The translations under genes were made by a program, and so were the position numbers. 64,000 nt of DNA from Alkaliphilus metalliredigens QYMF (GTDB taxonomy: Bacteria; Bacillota; Clostridia; Peptostreptococcales; Natronincolaceae): positions 1 to 64,000 of the forward strand of contig NC_009633.1 of the NCBI RefSeq assembly GCF_000016985.1, given 5' to 3'. Below, piece by piece: positions 38,949-47,044 of this stretch; positions within the stretch are counted from its first letter, which is position 1; each line of letters opens with the position of its first letter. The notes under the pieces are model-generated. The model was not told the origin of the DNA. It did not search any database and saw nothing but the letters and a program-made list of their open reading frames with translations.

Positions 38949-39404
38949 GTGGAAGCATATTATATGTCCTTAGCGCTGGAAGAGGCTAAAAAAGCCTATG
39001 AGCTAGGAGAAGTTCCCATTGGAGCAATTATCCTACGAGAAAACAAGGTGATTGCTGCAGCACATAATTTAAGGGAGAGCCACCACGATGCCACAGCCCA
39101 TGCAGAAATCATAGCCATCCAAGCTGCTTGCCGAAGGCTAGGGGGATGGCGGTTGACAAACAGCACGCTATTTGTTACAATAGAACCCTGTCCAATGTGC
39201 GCTGGAGCCATTCTACAAAGTCGAATTGATAGAGTAGTCATTGGTGCAATGGATCCAAAGGCAGGGGCTTGCGGTTCCATAATCAATCTTTTGAATAATA
39301 ACCAGTTCAATCACCAAACAGAGATTGTAACAGGTGTATTAGAAGATGAGTGTTCCCAGATTATGAAGGATTTTTTTAAATCATTAAGACAGAAAAAGAA
39401 GTAG
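38949..39404 (+). CDS. tadA: tRNA-specific adenosine deaminase TadA
   Basis: TadA deaminates adenosine 34 of tRNA-Arg(ACG) to inosine. The 151 residues show the zinc and catalytic motif HAE (His51, Glu53) and PCPMC (Cys81, Cys84). The start GTG at 38949 is eight bases after GGAGG. The frame also opens with a TTG at 38934, which lies before the ribosome-binding site and is not usable. The gene starts directly after tRNA-Arg(CCT) and probably shares its transcript. The loop MCAGAILQSRIDRVVIGAMDPKAGACGS is typical of TadA rather than of other cytidine deaminase-fold enzymes. Confidence 0.95.
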   Translation: MEAYYMSLALEEAKKAYELGEVPIGAIILRENKVIAAAHNLRESHHDATAHAEIIAIQAACRRLGGWRLTNSTLFVTIEPCPMCAGAILQSRIDRVVIGAMDPKAGACGSIINLLNNNQFNHQTEIVTGVLEDECSQIMKDFFKSLRQKKK

Positions 39405-39482
39405 TGGGTAAAACAATAAACACACAATAAAATATAATAAGAACCAAGAACGCCAAATCAAAATAAGAGTAACAACAAACAC

Positions 39483-39570
39483 GGAGAGGTGACCGAGTGG
39501 CTAAGGGGCACGCCTGGAAAGCGTGTAAGGCTGAAAGGCCCCGCGGGTTCGAGTCCCGCTCTCTCCGCCA
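39483..39570 (+). tRNA. tRNA-Ser (anticodon GGA)
   Basis: An 88-base class II tRNA. It has acceptor stem GGAGAGG/CTCTCC, anticodon stem CACGC/GCGTG around CTGGAAA, a long variable arm (GGCTGAAAGGCC region), T arm GCGGGTTCGAGTCCCGC and encoded GCCA end. GGA reads TCC and TCT, and TCC is also the probable T-box specifier of serS. Confidence 0.96.
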
Positions 39571-39587
39571 TTAAAAAGTTTATAAGT

Positions 39588-39858
39588 TTGCTGTGCTAGA
39601 CGGGGAGGTAGCGGTGCCCTGTAACCTGCAATCCGCTATAGCAGGGTTGAATTCCTCATGGAGGCTTGTTGCTTGTAGGGCTGGCCTAGATAAGTGGTGA
39701 TGAGAATTGGGTCCTACGCAATGAAAACTCATGAACTCCGTCAGATCCGGAAGGAAGCAGCGGTAAGTGATCCCTTTCGTGTGCCGTAGGGTAACCTGAT
39801 TTGAGCTAACTGTTTGGGTATCGCCTATGAGCACATGTCGAATTGAGGTGCACAGCTT
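39588..39858 (+). ncRNA. ffs: Signal recognition particle RNA, large type with Alu domain
   Basis: About 270 bases. The outer helix is GCTGTGC (39590-39596) with GCACAGC (39850-39856). The SRP54-binding apical domain is clear at GATCCGGAAGGAAGCAGCGG with the GGAA tetraloop (about 39747-39766). The 5' region, with the GGGAGGTAGCGGTGCCCTGTAACC-type element, forms the Alu domain found in Bacillus and Clostridia scRNA. The ends are set from the closing helix. A terminator follows 12 bases later. Confidence 0.93.
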
Positions 39859-39870
39859 AATAAAATAACT

Positions 39871-39897
39871 AAAACATGAGGAAACTCATGTTTTTTT
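39871..39897 (+). terminator. Terminator after SRP RNA
   Basis: AAAACATGAG/CTCATG with a GAAA loop runs into seven T. Confidence 0.9.
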
Positions 39898-40123
39898 GTT
39901 GTATAAGAAAGAGTAATATTTTATGACTTCAACGTCAGGGTATTTGTCTAGGAGAAAGAGAGAATTTCAATCATTAATTAAAATTTGAAATAGAAGTAGA
40001 GAAGTATATTGATAAAAACAATCAACTCATTAAGAACAGTTAATTGAAGATTTTTGTTTGTATTGATATACTTAGTGATATACTAGAACTATGTGGTATT
40101 TTAATAAAGGAGGTCTACTTAAA

Positions 40124-40726
40124 GTGAATAAAGAAATTGATGCTAGGGGGATGAATTGTCCCTTACCTGTTATCCATACAAAAAAAGCTTTGGAGTCAAT
40201 TGACCAAGGAAAGATCACGACGATTGTTGACAATGAAACGGCGAGAGAAAATATAAGCAAGCTAGCCAAAAGTCTAGATTGTGAGATTGATATTCAAGAG
40301 AATCAGGGAAGCTACTATATCGATATATTTAAAGATTATGAAACACAAGGAATGGAAGCAATGGACATACAATGCGATGACAGTCCTAAGAAAGATTTAG
40401 TGATTTTGATTGGACAAGATCAGATGGGAGAAGGTTCGGTAGAATTAGGGAAGGTTTTAATGAAAGGATATTTATATACATTAACCGAAGTAACACCCTA
40501 TCCAAAGGCCATCATATTAGTCAACAGCGGCGTTAGATTAAGTACTGAAGATCCTGAGACCATAGGACATTTAAGAATATTAGAAGCCAATGGCGTTGAA
40601 ATTTTATCCTGTGGAACCTGTCTAGATTATTTTAAGCTTAAGGATAAGCTGGTGGTGGGTGGACTTACCAATATGTATACGATCGTGGAACACTTAAATA
40701 ATGCAAATAATACCATAAAACTGTAG
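40124..40726 (+). CDS. yedF: YedF: TusA-like sulfurtransferase/DsrE-like protein of selenium metabolism
   Basis: The protein has two parts. Residues 1-70 form a TusA/SirA-like domain with the motif ARGMNCPLPVI (Cys12 in CPxP). The C-terminal half is a DsrE/DsrF-like fold (ILIGQDQMGEGS) with a second Cys pair in GVEILSCGTCLDYF. This is the YedF architecture found with selenium-use genes in Clostridia. I chose the GTG at 40124 because AAAGGAGG lies upstream of it. The frame also opens with an ATG at 40091. It is followed after 14 bases by the DUF3343 gene, its usual partner. selD and selA are not in the window. Confidence 0.87.
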   Translation: MNKEIDARGMNCPLPVIHTKKALESIDQGKITTIVDNETARENISKLAKSLDCEIDIQENQGSYYIDIFKDYETQGMEAMDIQCDDSPKKDLVILIGQDQMGEGSVELGKVLMKGYLYTLTEVTPYPKAIILVNSGVRLSTEDPETIGHLRILEANGVEILSCGTCLDYFKLKDKLVVGGLTNMYTIVEHLNNANNTIKL

Positions 40727-40740
40727 TGGAGTGGTCTAGA

Positions 40741-41007
40741 ATGAGTCAGCAAGGTTTTTACGTCGTGGTATTTGATTCGACACATCATGCAATTTCAGCT
40801 GAAAAGCAGCTTAAAAAAGAAAAGATAGCCTTCAATGTGATCCCAACACCTAGAGAAATCACCGCCAGCTGCGGATTATCTATTAAATTTAATGCTGAAG
40901 TATTAGGGACTGTACAAAAGGTGGTTGAACAAGAAAATATCGCTGTAAAGGGTGTTTATATCATTGAAAAGCTTCATGATAGAAAAAGAGTGACCCAAGT
41001 TAGTTAG
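40741..41007 (+). CDS. DUF3343 domain-containing protein
   Basis: This 88-residue protein begins MSQQGFYVVVFDSTHHAISA. The family block IPTPREITASCGLSIKF contains a conserved Cys. DUF3343 proteins are small and uncharacterised and often sit beside yedF and selenium-related genes. The ATG at 40741 follows GGAGTGG. The frame is open to 40726, but that start lies in the ribosome-binding site. A role in handling selenium or sulfur is inferred from neighbours only. Confidence 0.85.
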   Translation: MSQQGFYVVVFDSTHHAISAEKQLKKEKIAFNVIPTPREITASCGLSIKFNAEVLGTVQKVVEQENIAVKGVYIIEKLHDRKRVTQVS

Positions 41008-41020
41008 GGGGAGGTAGAAC

Positions 41021-41905
41021 GTGGAAGAATTGATGACAAGCCTGGAAATAATCCTCGACAATATGAGGGAGTTTATCACGAATCCTGAACAGCTCTCCAC
41101 TATTATCGCAAATAGTGTAAAGATTGTCGTGATTTTAGTTGTTGCTAAAGTAAGTATTCGTATTTTATACTCCATAACAAATCAAATTTTTCAACAACAG
41201 AAATCCTTAAAGCTTAATACGGATCTTCCAAGAATGGAAACATTAAATGGGTTAATTAAGAGTTTGATCAAATATGGTATCTACTTTATCGCAATTACAA
41301 CGATTATTAGCTTCTTTGGAGTAAAAGTAACAGGATTAATAGCAACGGCAGGAATTGGTGGTTTAGCAATCGGATTTGGAGCACAAAACCTTGTTCGTGA
41401 TGTGATTACTGGTTTTTTCATCTTGTTTGAAAATCAGTTTAGTATAGGCCATTATATAGAGGTTAATGGAGTTAGTGGAATTGTTGAAGAAATGGCCATG
41501 AGAATAACAAAGGTGAGAGATTTTAATGGAGACTTGCATATTATACCTAATGGACAAATTCAAAAGCTAACCAATAAAAGTACTGGGAAAATGCGTGCAT
41601 GGGTGGATATCTCTATTGCCTATGAAGAAGACATAGATCGTGCCATTGAAGTTTTAACAACAAAAAGTGAGCAACTACGAATGGAAAATGCAAATATTGT
41701 AGAAGGGCCAACAGTTCTAGGTGTAACAGGATTAGGGAACTCCGATGTGGTGATTTCTATTATGGCAAAGACAGTACCTATGGAGCAATGGGCTATAGAA
41801 AGACTGATGAGAAAAACCTTTAAACAGGCATTTGATGAAGTTGGAATCGAGATTCCTTATCCAAGAAGAGTGATCATTTCTCAAAATGAAAAAAGTGAAA
41901 TGTAG
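41021..41905 (+). CDS. Mechanosensitive ion channel of small conductance (MscS family)
   Basis: This 294-residue membrane channel opens on membrane tension to release solutes during osmotic downshock. Three membrane segments are visible (about residues 27-48, 75-95 and 100-125). The last is the pore helix, with Gly/Ala-rich GLIATAGIGGLAIGFGAQNLV. The beta domain (NQFSIGHYIEVNGVSGIVEEM, HIIPNGQI) and the C-terminal mixed domain follow. The start is GTG at 41021 behind GGGGGAGG. It is 13 bases after the DUF3343 gene, so it is in the same operon, although no functional link to selenium is evident. Confidence 0.93.
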   Translation: MEELMTSLEIILDNMREFITNPEQLSTIIANSVKIVVILVVAKVSIRILYSITNQIFQQQKSLKLNTDLPRMETLNGLIKSLIKYGIYFIAITTIISFFGVKVTGLIATAGIGGLAIGFGAQNLVRDVITGFFILFENQFSIGHYIEVNGVSGIVEEMAMRITKVRDFNGDLHIIPNGQIQKLTNKSTGKMRAWVDISIAYEEDIDRAIEVLTTKSEQLRMENANIVEGPTVLGVTGLGNSDVVISIMAKTVPMEQWAIERLMRKTFKQAFDEVGIEIPYPRRVIISQNEKSEM

Positions 41906-42013
41906 GAAACCAAGATATGATATGACACCTTGATGTTGTTTGAATTTAGAATAAATGTTTTATAAAAAAACAGACTCAATAAGAGGAATAAGGGATAAGT
42001 GAGGGTGGTAAAG

Positions 42014-42208
42014 ATGCCAATAAAACTAGAGGTTGGAGATCGGGTAGAGCTGAAAAAGCAACATCCCTGTGGTAGTAAAGCATTTGAAATTATGCGAACT
42101 GGGGCTGATTTTAGAGTAAAGTGTTTGGGGTGTGAAAAGCAAATATGGCTAGTTAGATCAGAGTTGGAAAGAAGAATCCGTAAAATCACACCTAAAAATG
42201 AAGAGTAA
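42014..42208 (+). CDS. DUF951 domain-containing protein (YyzM-like)
   Basis: The 64-residue protein MPIKLEVGDRVELKKQHPCG carries the family motif KCLGCEKQIWLVRSELERRI. The cysteines in HPCG and CLGC suggest a metal or nucleic-acid binding fold. The Bacillus relative YyzM sits in the same general neighbourhood (near rpsF), and its function is unknown. The start is ATG 42014 with GAGGGTGG upstream. An upstream GTG at 41999 is the alternative. Confidence 0.85.
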   Translation: MPIKLEVGDRVELKKQHPCGSKAFEIMRTGADFRVKCLGCEKQIWLVRSELERRIRKITPKNEE

Positions 42209-42220
42209 ACTCGTTTTTAC

Positions 42221-42258
42221 AGGGGACCCTATAATAGATAATATAAGGGTCCTTTAAT
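42221..42258 (+). terminator. Hairpin after the DUF951 gene
   Basis: AGGGGACCCT pairs with AAGGGTCCTTT around an AT-rich loop. The T-run after it is weak. Confidence 0.6.
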
Positions 42259-42371
42259 ACTTTTTATGAATAATGCTTGCTCCAAATATAATTGCTATAA
42301 ACTGAAATATGATATAATAAAAATTAAATGAAAATGTTGTCCACATTAAAATAATATGGAGGTGCTTTGAG

Positions 42372-43565
42372 ATGAAGTTTGCTAGACGTATGGAAGCCTT
42401 AAAGGCTTCAGAGATTAGAGAGATATTAAAACTAATAGAAAATCCAGATGTGATTTCATTTGCAGGGGGATTGCCAGCACCAGAGTTATTCCCGGTAGAG
42501 GAAATGAAAAAGGTATCAGTGGCAGTGTTGGAGGAGGATGGACAACAGGCACTTCAATATAGTGCCACAGAGGGCTATAGACCTTTACGAGAAAAGATTG
42601 CTAAAAGAATGGAAGTTATTGGTATTGGCACAACAGCCGATAATATTTTAATTACAAGTGGATCTCAGCAAGGATTAGACTTTTCAGGAAAAGTGTTTTT
42701 AGACGAAGATGATGTTGTGGTCTGTGAGAGTCCAAGCTATCTTGGTGCCATTAATGCTTTTAGGGCTTATTCCCCTAAATTTGTGGAAATAGAGACAGAT
42801 GAAGATGGGATGATTATTGAGGATCTAGAAAAGGCTTTAGCAGAGACAAAAAATATTAAAATGATCTATGTAATTCCAGACTTTCAAAATCCTTCAGGAA
42901 GAACATGGTCTATTGAACGGCGCAAGAGGCTAATTGCCCTAGCAAATCAATATGATCTACCGGTGGTTGAAGACAATCCCTATGGAGAGCTCAGATTTGA
43001 AGGCGAAAGACCACCAGCAATTAAGTCCTTTGATACGGAAGGACGGGTTATTTATTTAGGAACCTTTTCAAAAACATTTTGTCCTGGGTTAAGACTTGGT
43101 TGGACTTTAGGAGATGGAGAATTACTACAAAAATATATCTTTGTCAAGCAAGGTGCAGATTTACATACAAATACGCTGACACAAAGAGAATTAAATAAAT
43201 TTTTAGAGATGTATGACATTGATGCTCATATTGAAAAGATTAAAGATGTTTATCGTAAGCGTCGAGATGTGATGATGGACTCTATTAAAAAGTATTTTCC
43301 CAAGAACGTAAAATATACATATCCTGAAGGTGGGCTGTTTACTTGGTGTGAACTTCCCCAAGAGATGAATGCAAGAGAAATTTTCTTGAAGTCAATTAAG
43401 GTGAATGTCGCCTTTGTACCAGGAGGCTCTTTCTTTCCAAATGGAGGAAAAGAAAATACCTTTAGATTAAATTATTCTATGATGTCAGAAGAAAAAATTG
43501 AAGAAGGTATTAAGCGGTTAGGGAAAGTACTACAAGAGGAAATGACAGCAGGAAAAACAATATAG
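42372..43565 (+). CDS. PLP-dependent class I/II aminotransferase (LysN / aromatic-type)
   Basis: This 397-residue cytoplasmic enzyme has fold-type I aminotransferase motifs. These are the N-terminal SFAGGLPAPELFP, the cofactor region VIPDFQNPSGRTW, VVEDNPYGELRFEG, and the PLP lysine in GTFSKTFCPGLRLGW. The C-terminal FRLNYSM holds the carboxylate-binding arginine. It groups with the 2-aminoadipate/kynurenine-type enzymes that resemble MocR C-terminal domains but lack the DNA-binding domain. The substrate cannot be read from sequence. The start is ATG 42372 after GGAGGTG. A TATAAT (42313-42318) upstream may be the -10 box. Confidence 0.9.
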   Translation: MKFARRMEALKASEIREILKLIENPDVISFAGGLPAPELFPVEEMKKVSVAVLEEDGQQALQYSATEGYRPLREKIAKRMEVIGIGTTADNILITSGSQQGLDFSGKVFLDEDDVVVCESPSYLGAINAFRAYSPKFVEIETDEDGMIIEDLEKALAETKNIKMIYVIPDFQNPSGRTWSIERRKRLIALANQYDLPVVEDNPYGELRFEGERPPAIKSFDTEGRVIYLGTFSKTFCPGLRLGWTLGDGELLQKYIFVKQGADLHTNTLTQRELNKFLEMYDIDAHIEKIKDVYRKRRDVMMDSIKKYFPKNVKYTYPEGGLFTWCELPQEMNAREIFLKSIKVNVAFVPGGSFFPNGGKENTFRLNYSMMSEEKIEEGIKRLGKVLQEEMTAGKTI

Positions 43566-43575
43566 ATATAAAAGA

Positions 43576-43607
43576 ATTCGGAGAGTGGCAGTTGCCACTC
43601 TCCGAAT
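43576..43607. repeat. Perfect 15-bp inverted repeat after the aminotransferase
   Basis: ATTCGGAGAGTGGCA (43576-43590) and its exact reverse complement (43593-43607) are separated by GT only. No T-run follows, so it is not a typical intrinsic terminator. It may protect the 3' end of the mRNA or be a protein-binding site. Confidence 0.8.
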
Positions 43608-43629
43608 CATTAGTAAGGGGGAGATTGGG

Positions 43630-43707
43630 ATGAATAAAATGTTGTATTGTGGGGGCTATCTAATTATAGCATGGCCCAATTTAAACCCTTATATACATAA
43701 AAAATAA
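43630..43707 (+). CDS. Possible small peptide, 25 residues
   Basis: An ATG behind AGGGGGAG (eight bases) opens a short frame, MNKMLYCGGYLIIAWPNLNP plus YIHKK. It is hydrophobic in the middle with a basic end. The ribosome-binding site is the only positive evidence, and no family is known to me. The region from 43708 to the rpsF promoter holds nothing else I can see. Confidence 0.25.
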   Translation: MNKMLYCGGYLIIAWPNLNPYIHKK

Positions 43708-43847
43708 AATGTTTTAGATGAAAAGAGACTTGACTCAGAGGAAATTTTGACTCCCTGTGAATTGTAGGCGAAGATAAAAATACGAAGTAAAAAAAGTATA
43801 AAAAGCAACTTATTTCTACAATAAGTGAAATAATAATAAAAACCACA

Positions 43848-43922
43848 TTGCAATCCATAAAGCAAAGTGATATAATGTTGAAACGTGAGAAAAGCTTTCT
43901 CTCTGTCCTGTTGAAACAGGAC
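43848..43922 (+). promoter_or_regulatory. Promoter and leader hairpin of the rpsF operon
   Basis: TTGCAA (43848-43853), a 17-base spacer and TATAAT (43871-43876) form a good sigma-A promoter. The leader has a hairpin, GTCCTGT/ACAGGAC with a TGAA loop (43905-43922), 26 bases before rpsF. Leaders of this operon are often bound by the S6-S18 complex. I could not confirm the conserved S6-S18 motif here. Confidence 0.75.
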
Positions 43923-43947
43923 CTATGTCCAAAGGGAGGTGAAATGA

Positions 43948-44232
43948 ATGAATAAGTATGAATTGACTTACATCTTAAAGTCAGAAACAGATGAAGAGAA
44001 AAGAAATCAGCTAGCAGAGAAGTTCAAAGGAATTATCGAAGCCGATGGAGCCGTTGAAAATGTTGATGAGTGGGGTAACCGGAAGTTAGCTTATGAAATC
44101 GACAAGCGAAATGAAGGATACTATGTATTAGTAAACTTTGCATCTAGTATTGATGTACCGAAGGAATTAGACAGAAATCTTAAAATTGCTGAACAAGTAA
44201 TTAGACATATGATTATTAGAATACAAGAATAA
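43948..44232 (+). CDS. rpsF: 30S ribosomal protein S6
   Basis: S6 binds the central domain of 16S rRNA together with S18. The 94 residues match the family: MNKYELTYILKSETDEEKRN, the block WGNRKLAYEIDKRNEGYYVLVNF and the end VIRHMIIRIQE. There are two possible ATGs. The one at 43948 follows AAAGGGAGGTG, and an upstream ATG at 43944 is out of frame. It is first in the conserved rpsF-ssb-rpsR operon, whose middle gene encodes SSB. Confidence 0.98.
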   Translation: MNKYELTYILKSETDEEKRNQLAEKFKGIIEADGAVENVDEWGNRKLAYEIDKRNEGYYVLVNFASSIDVPKELDRNLKIAEQVIRHMIIRIQE

Positions 44233-44255
44233 TTCTTTTATAAGGTGGTGTAATA

Positions 44256-44696
44256 ATGAATAGAGTAGTAATGATTGGACGTCTTGCAAGAGACCCAGAG
44301 TTACGTTTTACTGCAAGCGGAAAAGCGGTAGCCACCTTTAGTATTGCAGTGAACAAAACCTTTTCTAAGGAGAAGCAAGCAGATTTTTTCAATGTTGTTG
44401 TATGGAATAAAACTGCTGAAAACTGTGCTAATTATTTAGCAAAGGGAAGGTTAGTAGGACTAGATGGTAGGCTTCAAAGCCGATCCTATGAAACTAAAAA
44501 TGGAGATAAACGATACGTTACAGAAATTGTAGCAGATCAAGTTGAATTTTTGGAATGGGGAGATAAAAATTCTCAGCCGAATCAAACGAGCCAAAAACCT
44601 AAACAAGATTTTGGTAAATCAGATGATTTCAATTCAGCGGATATAGATATTAATGATTTCCAAGCCATCGACGAAGACGATGACATTCCATTCTAG
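44256..44696 (+). CDS. ssb: Single-stranded DNA-binding protein
   Basis: SSB coats single-stranded DNA during replication and repair and recruits partners through its tail. Residues 1-105 form the OB fold ([41 protein letters not shown]). A Gln/Asn-rich linker follows, then the acidic tip DEDDDIPF, the protein-interaction motif. The length is 146 residues. It lies between rpsF and rpsR, as in most Firmicutes. Confidence 0.98.
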   Translation: MNRVVMIGRLARDPELRFTASGKAVATFSIAVNKTFSKEKQADFFNVVVWNKTAENCANYLAKGRLVGLDGRLQSRSYETKNGDKRYVTEIVADQVEFLEWGDKNSQPNQTSQKPKQDFGKSDDFNSADIDINDFQAIDEDDDIPF

Positions 44697-44714
44697 GGAA
44701 GAGGAGGGAAACTA

Positions 44715-44945
44715 ATGGTTAATAGAAGAAGAAAAAAAATGAAAAAGAAAGTATGTACTTTCTGTGCCGATAAATCATCTAAAATTGATTACAAAGAAGT
44801 TCATAAATTAAAGAAATATGTGACTGAAAGAGGTAAAATTTTACCAAGAAGAATTTCAGGAAACTGTGCAATTCACCAAAGAGATATTACACAAGCAATC
44901 AAGAGATCAAGACACATTGCTTTACTACCTTACACAATAGACTAA
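44715..44945 (+). CDS. rpsR: 30S ribosomal protein S18
   Basis: S18 pairs with S6 on the 30S platform. The 76 residues have a basic N-terminus ([20 protein letters not shown]) and the family blocks [26 protein letters not shown] and [25 protein letters not shown] pair marks the zinc-type (C+) form seen in many Clostridia, though the full zinc-binding set is not certain here. It is last in the operon, and two terminators follow. Confidence 0.98.
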   Translation: MVNRRRKKMKKKVCTFCADKSSKIDYKEVHKLKKYVTERGKILPRRISGNCAIHQRDITQAIKRSRHIALLPYTID

Positions 44946-44952
44946 TTAAATC

Positions 44953-44986
44953 AATCACCCAGGCATAATTTGCTTGGGTGATTTTT
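44953..44986 (+). terminator. Terminator after rpsR
   Basis: AATCACCCAGGCA/TGCTTGGGTGATT with one G-T pair runs into five T. Confidence 0.88.
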
Positions 44987-45015
44987 GCTTTGAGGATAGG
45001 TATAAATATGAAGAC

Positions 45016-45049
45016 AAAAATCTATGGGAGATTTCCCATGGATTTTTTT
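45016..45049 (+). terminator. Second terminator downstream of rpsR
   Basis: AAAAATCTATGGGA/TCCCATGGATTTTT, with a GATT loop and a T-run, lies 30 bases after the first terminator. No gene lies between them. Confidence 0.85.
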
Positions 45050-45114
45050 AATATGTTCACACTTTCTTTAATATACATGTATAGATGACTAGCTAGAGAG
45101 AGTGGTGAGGACCA

Positions 45115-46218
45115 ATGATCAATATAAAGCAAGTGAAGATGATCCTAGTGATTGCCTTATTAGTAGGGATATTGGGAGCTAGTCTGGCCCATGGAGAGAC
45201 AAGTAATGAACATATTCAATATAAAAAGGCAAGGGCAATCATTTTAGAGGTTCAAGAAGAACAGGAAGGACAGTTAGTTGTTCAATGGGCTAAAGCAAGG
45301 GTAATGAATGGACCGCTGAAGGGACACATTATTCAGCTTAAACATCCTCTAATAAAAGGATCTAAGTATCATATTGAGCTAGAAGAGAATATGCGTATTT
45401 TTTTAGAACTAAGGGTAGAAGAAAATCGGGTGACATCAGCAAACTTTATCGATGTCACAAAGGAACATCATCTTAAAATATTGCTGGCTATATTTGTTAC
45501 TTTATTATTGATTTTTGGAGGGTTTAAAGGGTTGCGCTCCTTTATCGCACTTGTAATCACGGGGCTCTGTATGCTCTATATATTTATCCCTATGGTTTTT
45601 AACGGTTACAGCTTTATCCTAGCAACCGTTGTTGTGAGTGGTATCATTATTGTGAGTAGCTTTATATTAATTAGCGGATTTACGACTAAAAGCCTAACCG
45701 CCATAATAGGCACCATAGGAGGCACCACTATTTCTGGTGTGATCGCAATCTACTTTGGGAATCTGATGTACTTAACGGGTATCACTGATGACGCCATCGA
45801 AACCCTTATTAGACATTCCACCTTGGATGTGGATTACAGAGGACTCCTATATAGTGGCATGACCATAGGAGCATTAGGGGCGGTGATGGATGTCAGCATG
45901 ACCATCACCTCTGTTATCTATGAGATAAAGCGGGGCAATCGACAAGTGCGGATTAAATCCTTGGTGCTATCGGGACTAGCGGTTGGTAGAGATATTATGG
46001 CAACCATGACCAATACATTAATCTTAGCCTACGCCGGTACATCATTACCCTTGTTATTATTATTTATCTTTAGCGAAATGCCATTGGAGGATATCATCAA
46101 CTCCCAATATATTGCCTCTGAGGTTGTCAGGGCACTTAGTGGAAGCATTGGACTGGTCCTAACCATTCCCATTACATCGGTAGTTGCTGCAATTAATATT
46201 AAATGGGCAAAAGAATAG
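45115..46218 (+). CDS. YibE/F family membrane protein
   Basis: This 367-residue protein has an N-terminal signal-like segment (residues 8-27, ending AHG). An extracytoplasmic beta-rich part (to about residue 115) follows. The rest is a membrane domain with about seven segments that carries the YibE/F family block DYRGLLYSGMTIGALGAVMDVSMTITS and RDIMATMTNTLILAYAG. The family is widespread in Firmicutes and its role is not established; transport has been proposed. The ATG at 45115 follows AGTGGTGAGG. Confidence 0.88.
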   Translation: MINIKQVKMILVIALLVGILGASLAHGETSNEHIQYKKARAIILEVQEEQEGQLVVQWAKARVMNGPLKGHIIQLKHPLIKGSKYHIELEENMRIFLELRVEENRVTSANFIDVTKEHHLKILLAIFVTLLLIFGGFKGLRSFIALVITGLCMLYIFIPMVFNGYSFILATVVVSGIIIVSSFILISGFTTKSLTAIIGTIGGTTISGVIAIYFGNLMYLTGITDDAIETLIRHSTLDVDYRGLLYSGMTIGALGAVMDVSMTITSVIYEIKRGNRQVRIKSLVLSGLAVGRDIMATMTNTLILAYAGTSLPLLLLFIFSEMPLEDIINSQYIASEVVRALSGSIGLVLTIPITSVVAAINIKWAKE

Positions 46219-46364
46219 TAAAGGAATGAAGAAAGCGTGGTAGAATAATACTATAATAAAGTAATATAATGATGGAGCCATAAAAAGACACCTAATGAAA
46301 GAATATATTAATGACAGGCCAATTTTGGGGTTAAATCATACAACTAAAGATGGGAGATGGAGAA

Positions 46365-46781
46365 ATGAGTTATGTGCTAGTTAAGGAGAAGATGATAGAT
46401 AGTGAAGAAATTTTGAAATCCATTGAAGAGGAGTTCTCGTTTAAAAAAATAAAAGACATTACAAGTGGTTCTAAACGTGATGATACGTTGATTTATCAAA
46501 TTATCCATGATGTGAAACAATTAAAGAAAGAAATAGAGGCAGAAGGTGAAATGGGTCAAACGGAAGAAGAGGAATTAATTGAAGAATTGATGTCTGTAGC
46601 CGATGAAAAAGTTGTGATCATTGAAGAAGTGATTCCCGAGGGATTGATTGCTTATGGATACTCTTATCATTATGATGAAGGTCTTGAAGAGATTAAAAGT
46701 ATATTTATCGCCTCCGATGAATCTATTGGAGAACTGAGATTAAGAGATATAGCAGACCGTGTATTAAGATCCATAGATTAG
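46365..46781 (+). CDS. Hypothetical acidic protein, 138 residues
   Basis: No family recognised. The ATG at 46365 is preceded by a GGGAGATGGAG site; an in-frame ATG at 46350 lies before that site. The protein is Glu-rich (KKEIEAEGEMGQTEEEELIEE) and mostly helical, ending SDESIGELRLRDIADRVLRS. The repeated KI/EI pattern suggests a coiled coil in the first half. It shares no obvious operon partner. A long terminator follows. Confidence 0.62.
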   Translation: MSYVLVKEKMIDSEEILKSIEEEFSFKKIKDITSGSKRDDTLIYQIIHDVKQLKKEIEAEGEMGQTEEEELIEELMSVADEKVVIIEEVIPEGLIAYGYSYHYDEGLEEIKSIFIASDESIGELRLRDIADRVLRSID

Positions 46782-46802
46782 GTGAACAAATTTCTATTGC
46801 AG

Positions 46803-46872
46803 ATGCTATTTGGCCAGCATAGCTCCTTAAAGAGAAGTAAGGCGCTTTTGTTGGTCAAAGTAGCATTTTTTT
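46803..46872 (+). terminator. Long branched-stem terminator
   Basis: The outer arms ATGCTATTTGGCCA (46803-46816) and TGGTCAAAGTAGCAT (46852-46866) form 14 pairs with one bulge and one G-T pair. The 35-base loop contains an inner CCTTA/TAAGG hairpin. A run of seven T follows. Confidence 0.72.
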
Positions 46873-46985
46873 GTTGTCTAAAAAAGCATAAAGTTTTTAT
46901 AGCTCCAACACTTGATGATGCAATGTGTATATGATGATTATTGTATGTTGAAAATAGCTCAAAAATTTGCAATATTCTAATATTT

Positions 46986-47015
46986 TTGATTTAATAGTAA
47001 GTGGGTATATATAAT
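46986..47015 (+). promoter_or_regulatory. Promoter of the first L25/Ctc gene
   Basis: TTGATT (46986-46991), an 18-base spacer and TATAAT (47010-47015) form the sigma-A reading. A GGGTATA (47003-47009) overlaps it and resembles a sigma-B -10 box, but no good sigma-B -35 box is at the right distance. Confidence 0.55.
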
Positions 47016-47044
47016 AGTAGAGACATTCGAAAGGGGATAATAAA

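Noticed and set aside
39580-39834. Minus-strand frame of 84 residues across the SRP RNA
   Set aside because: It is antisense to a clearly folded SRP RNA and has no protein-like features.
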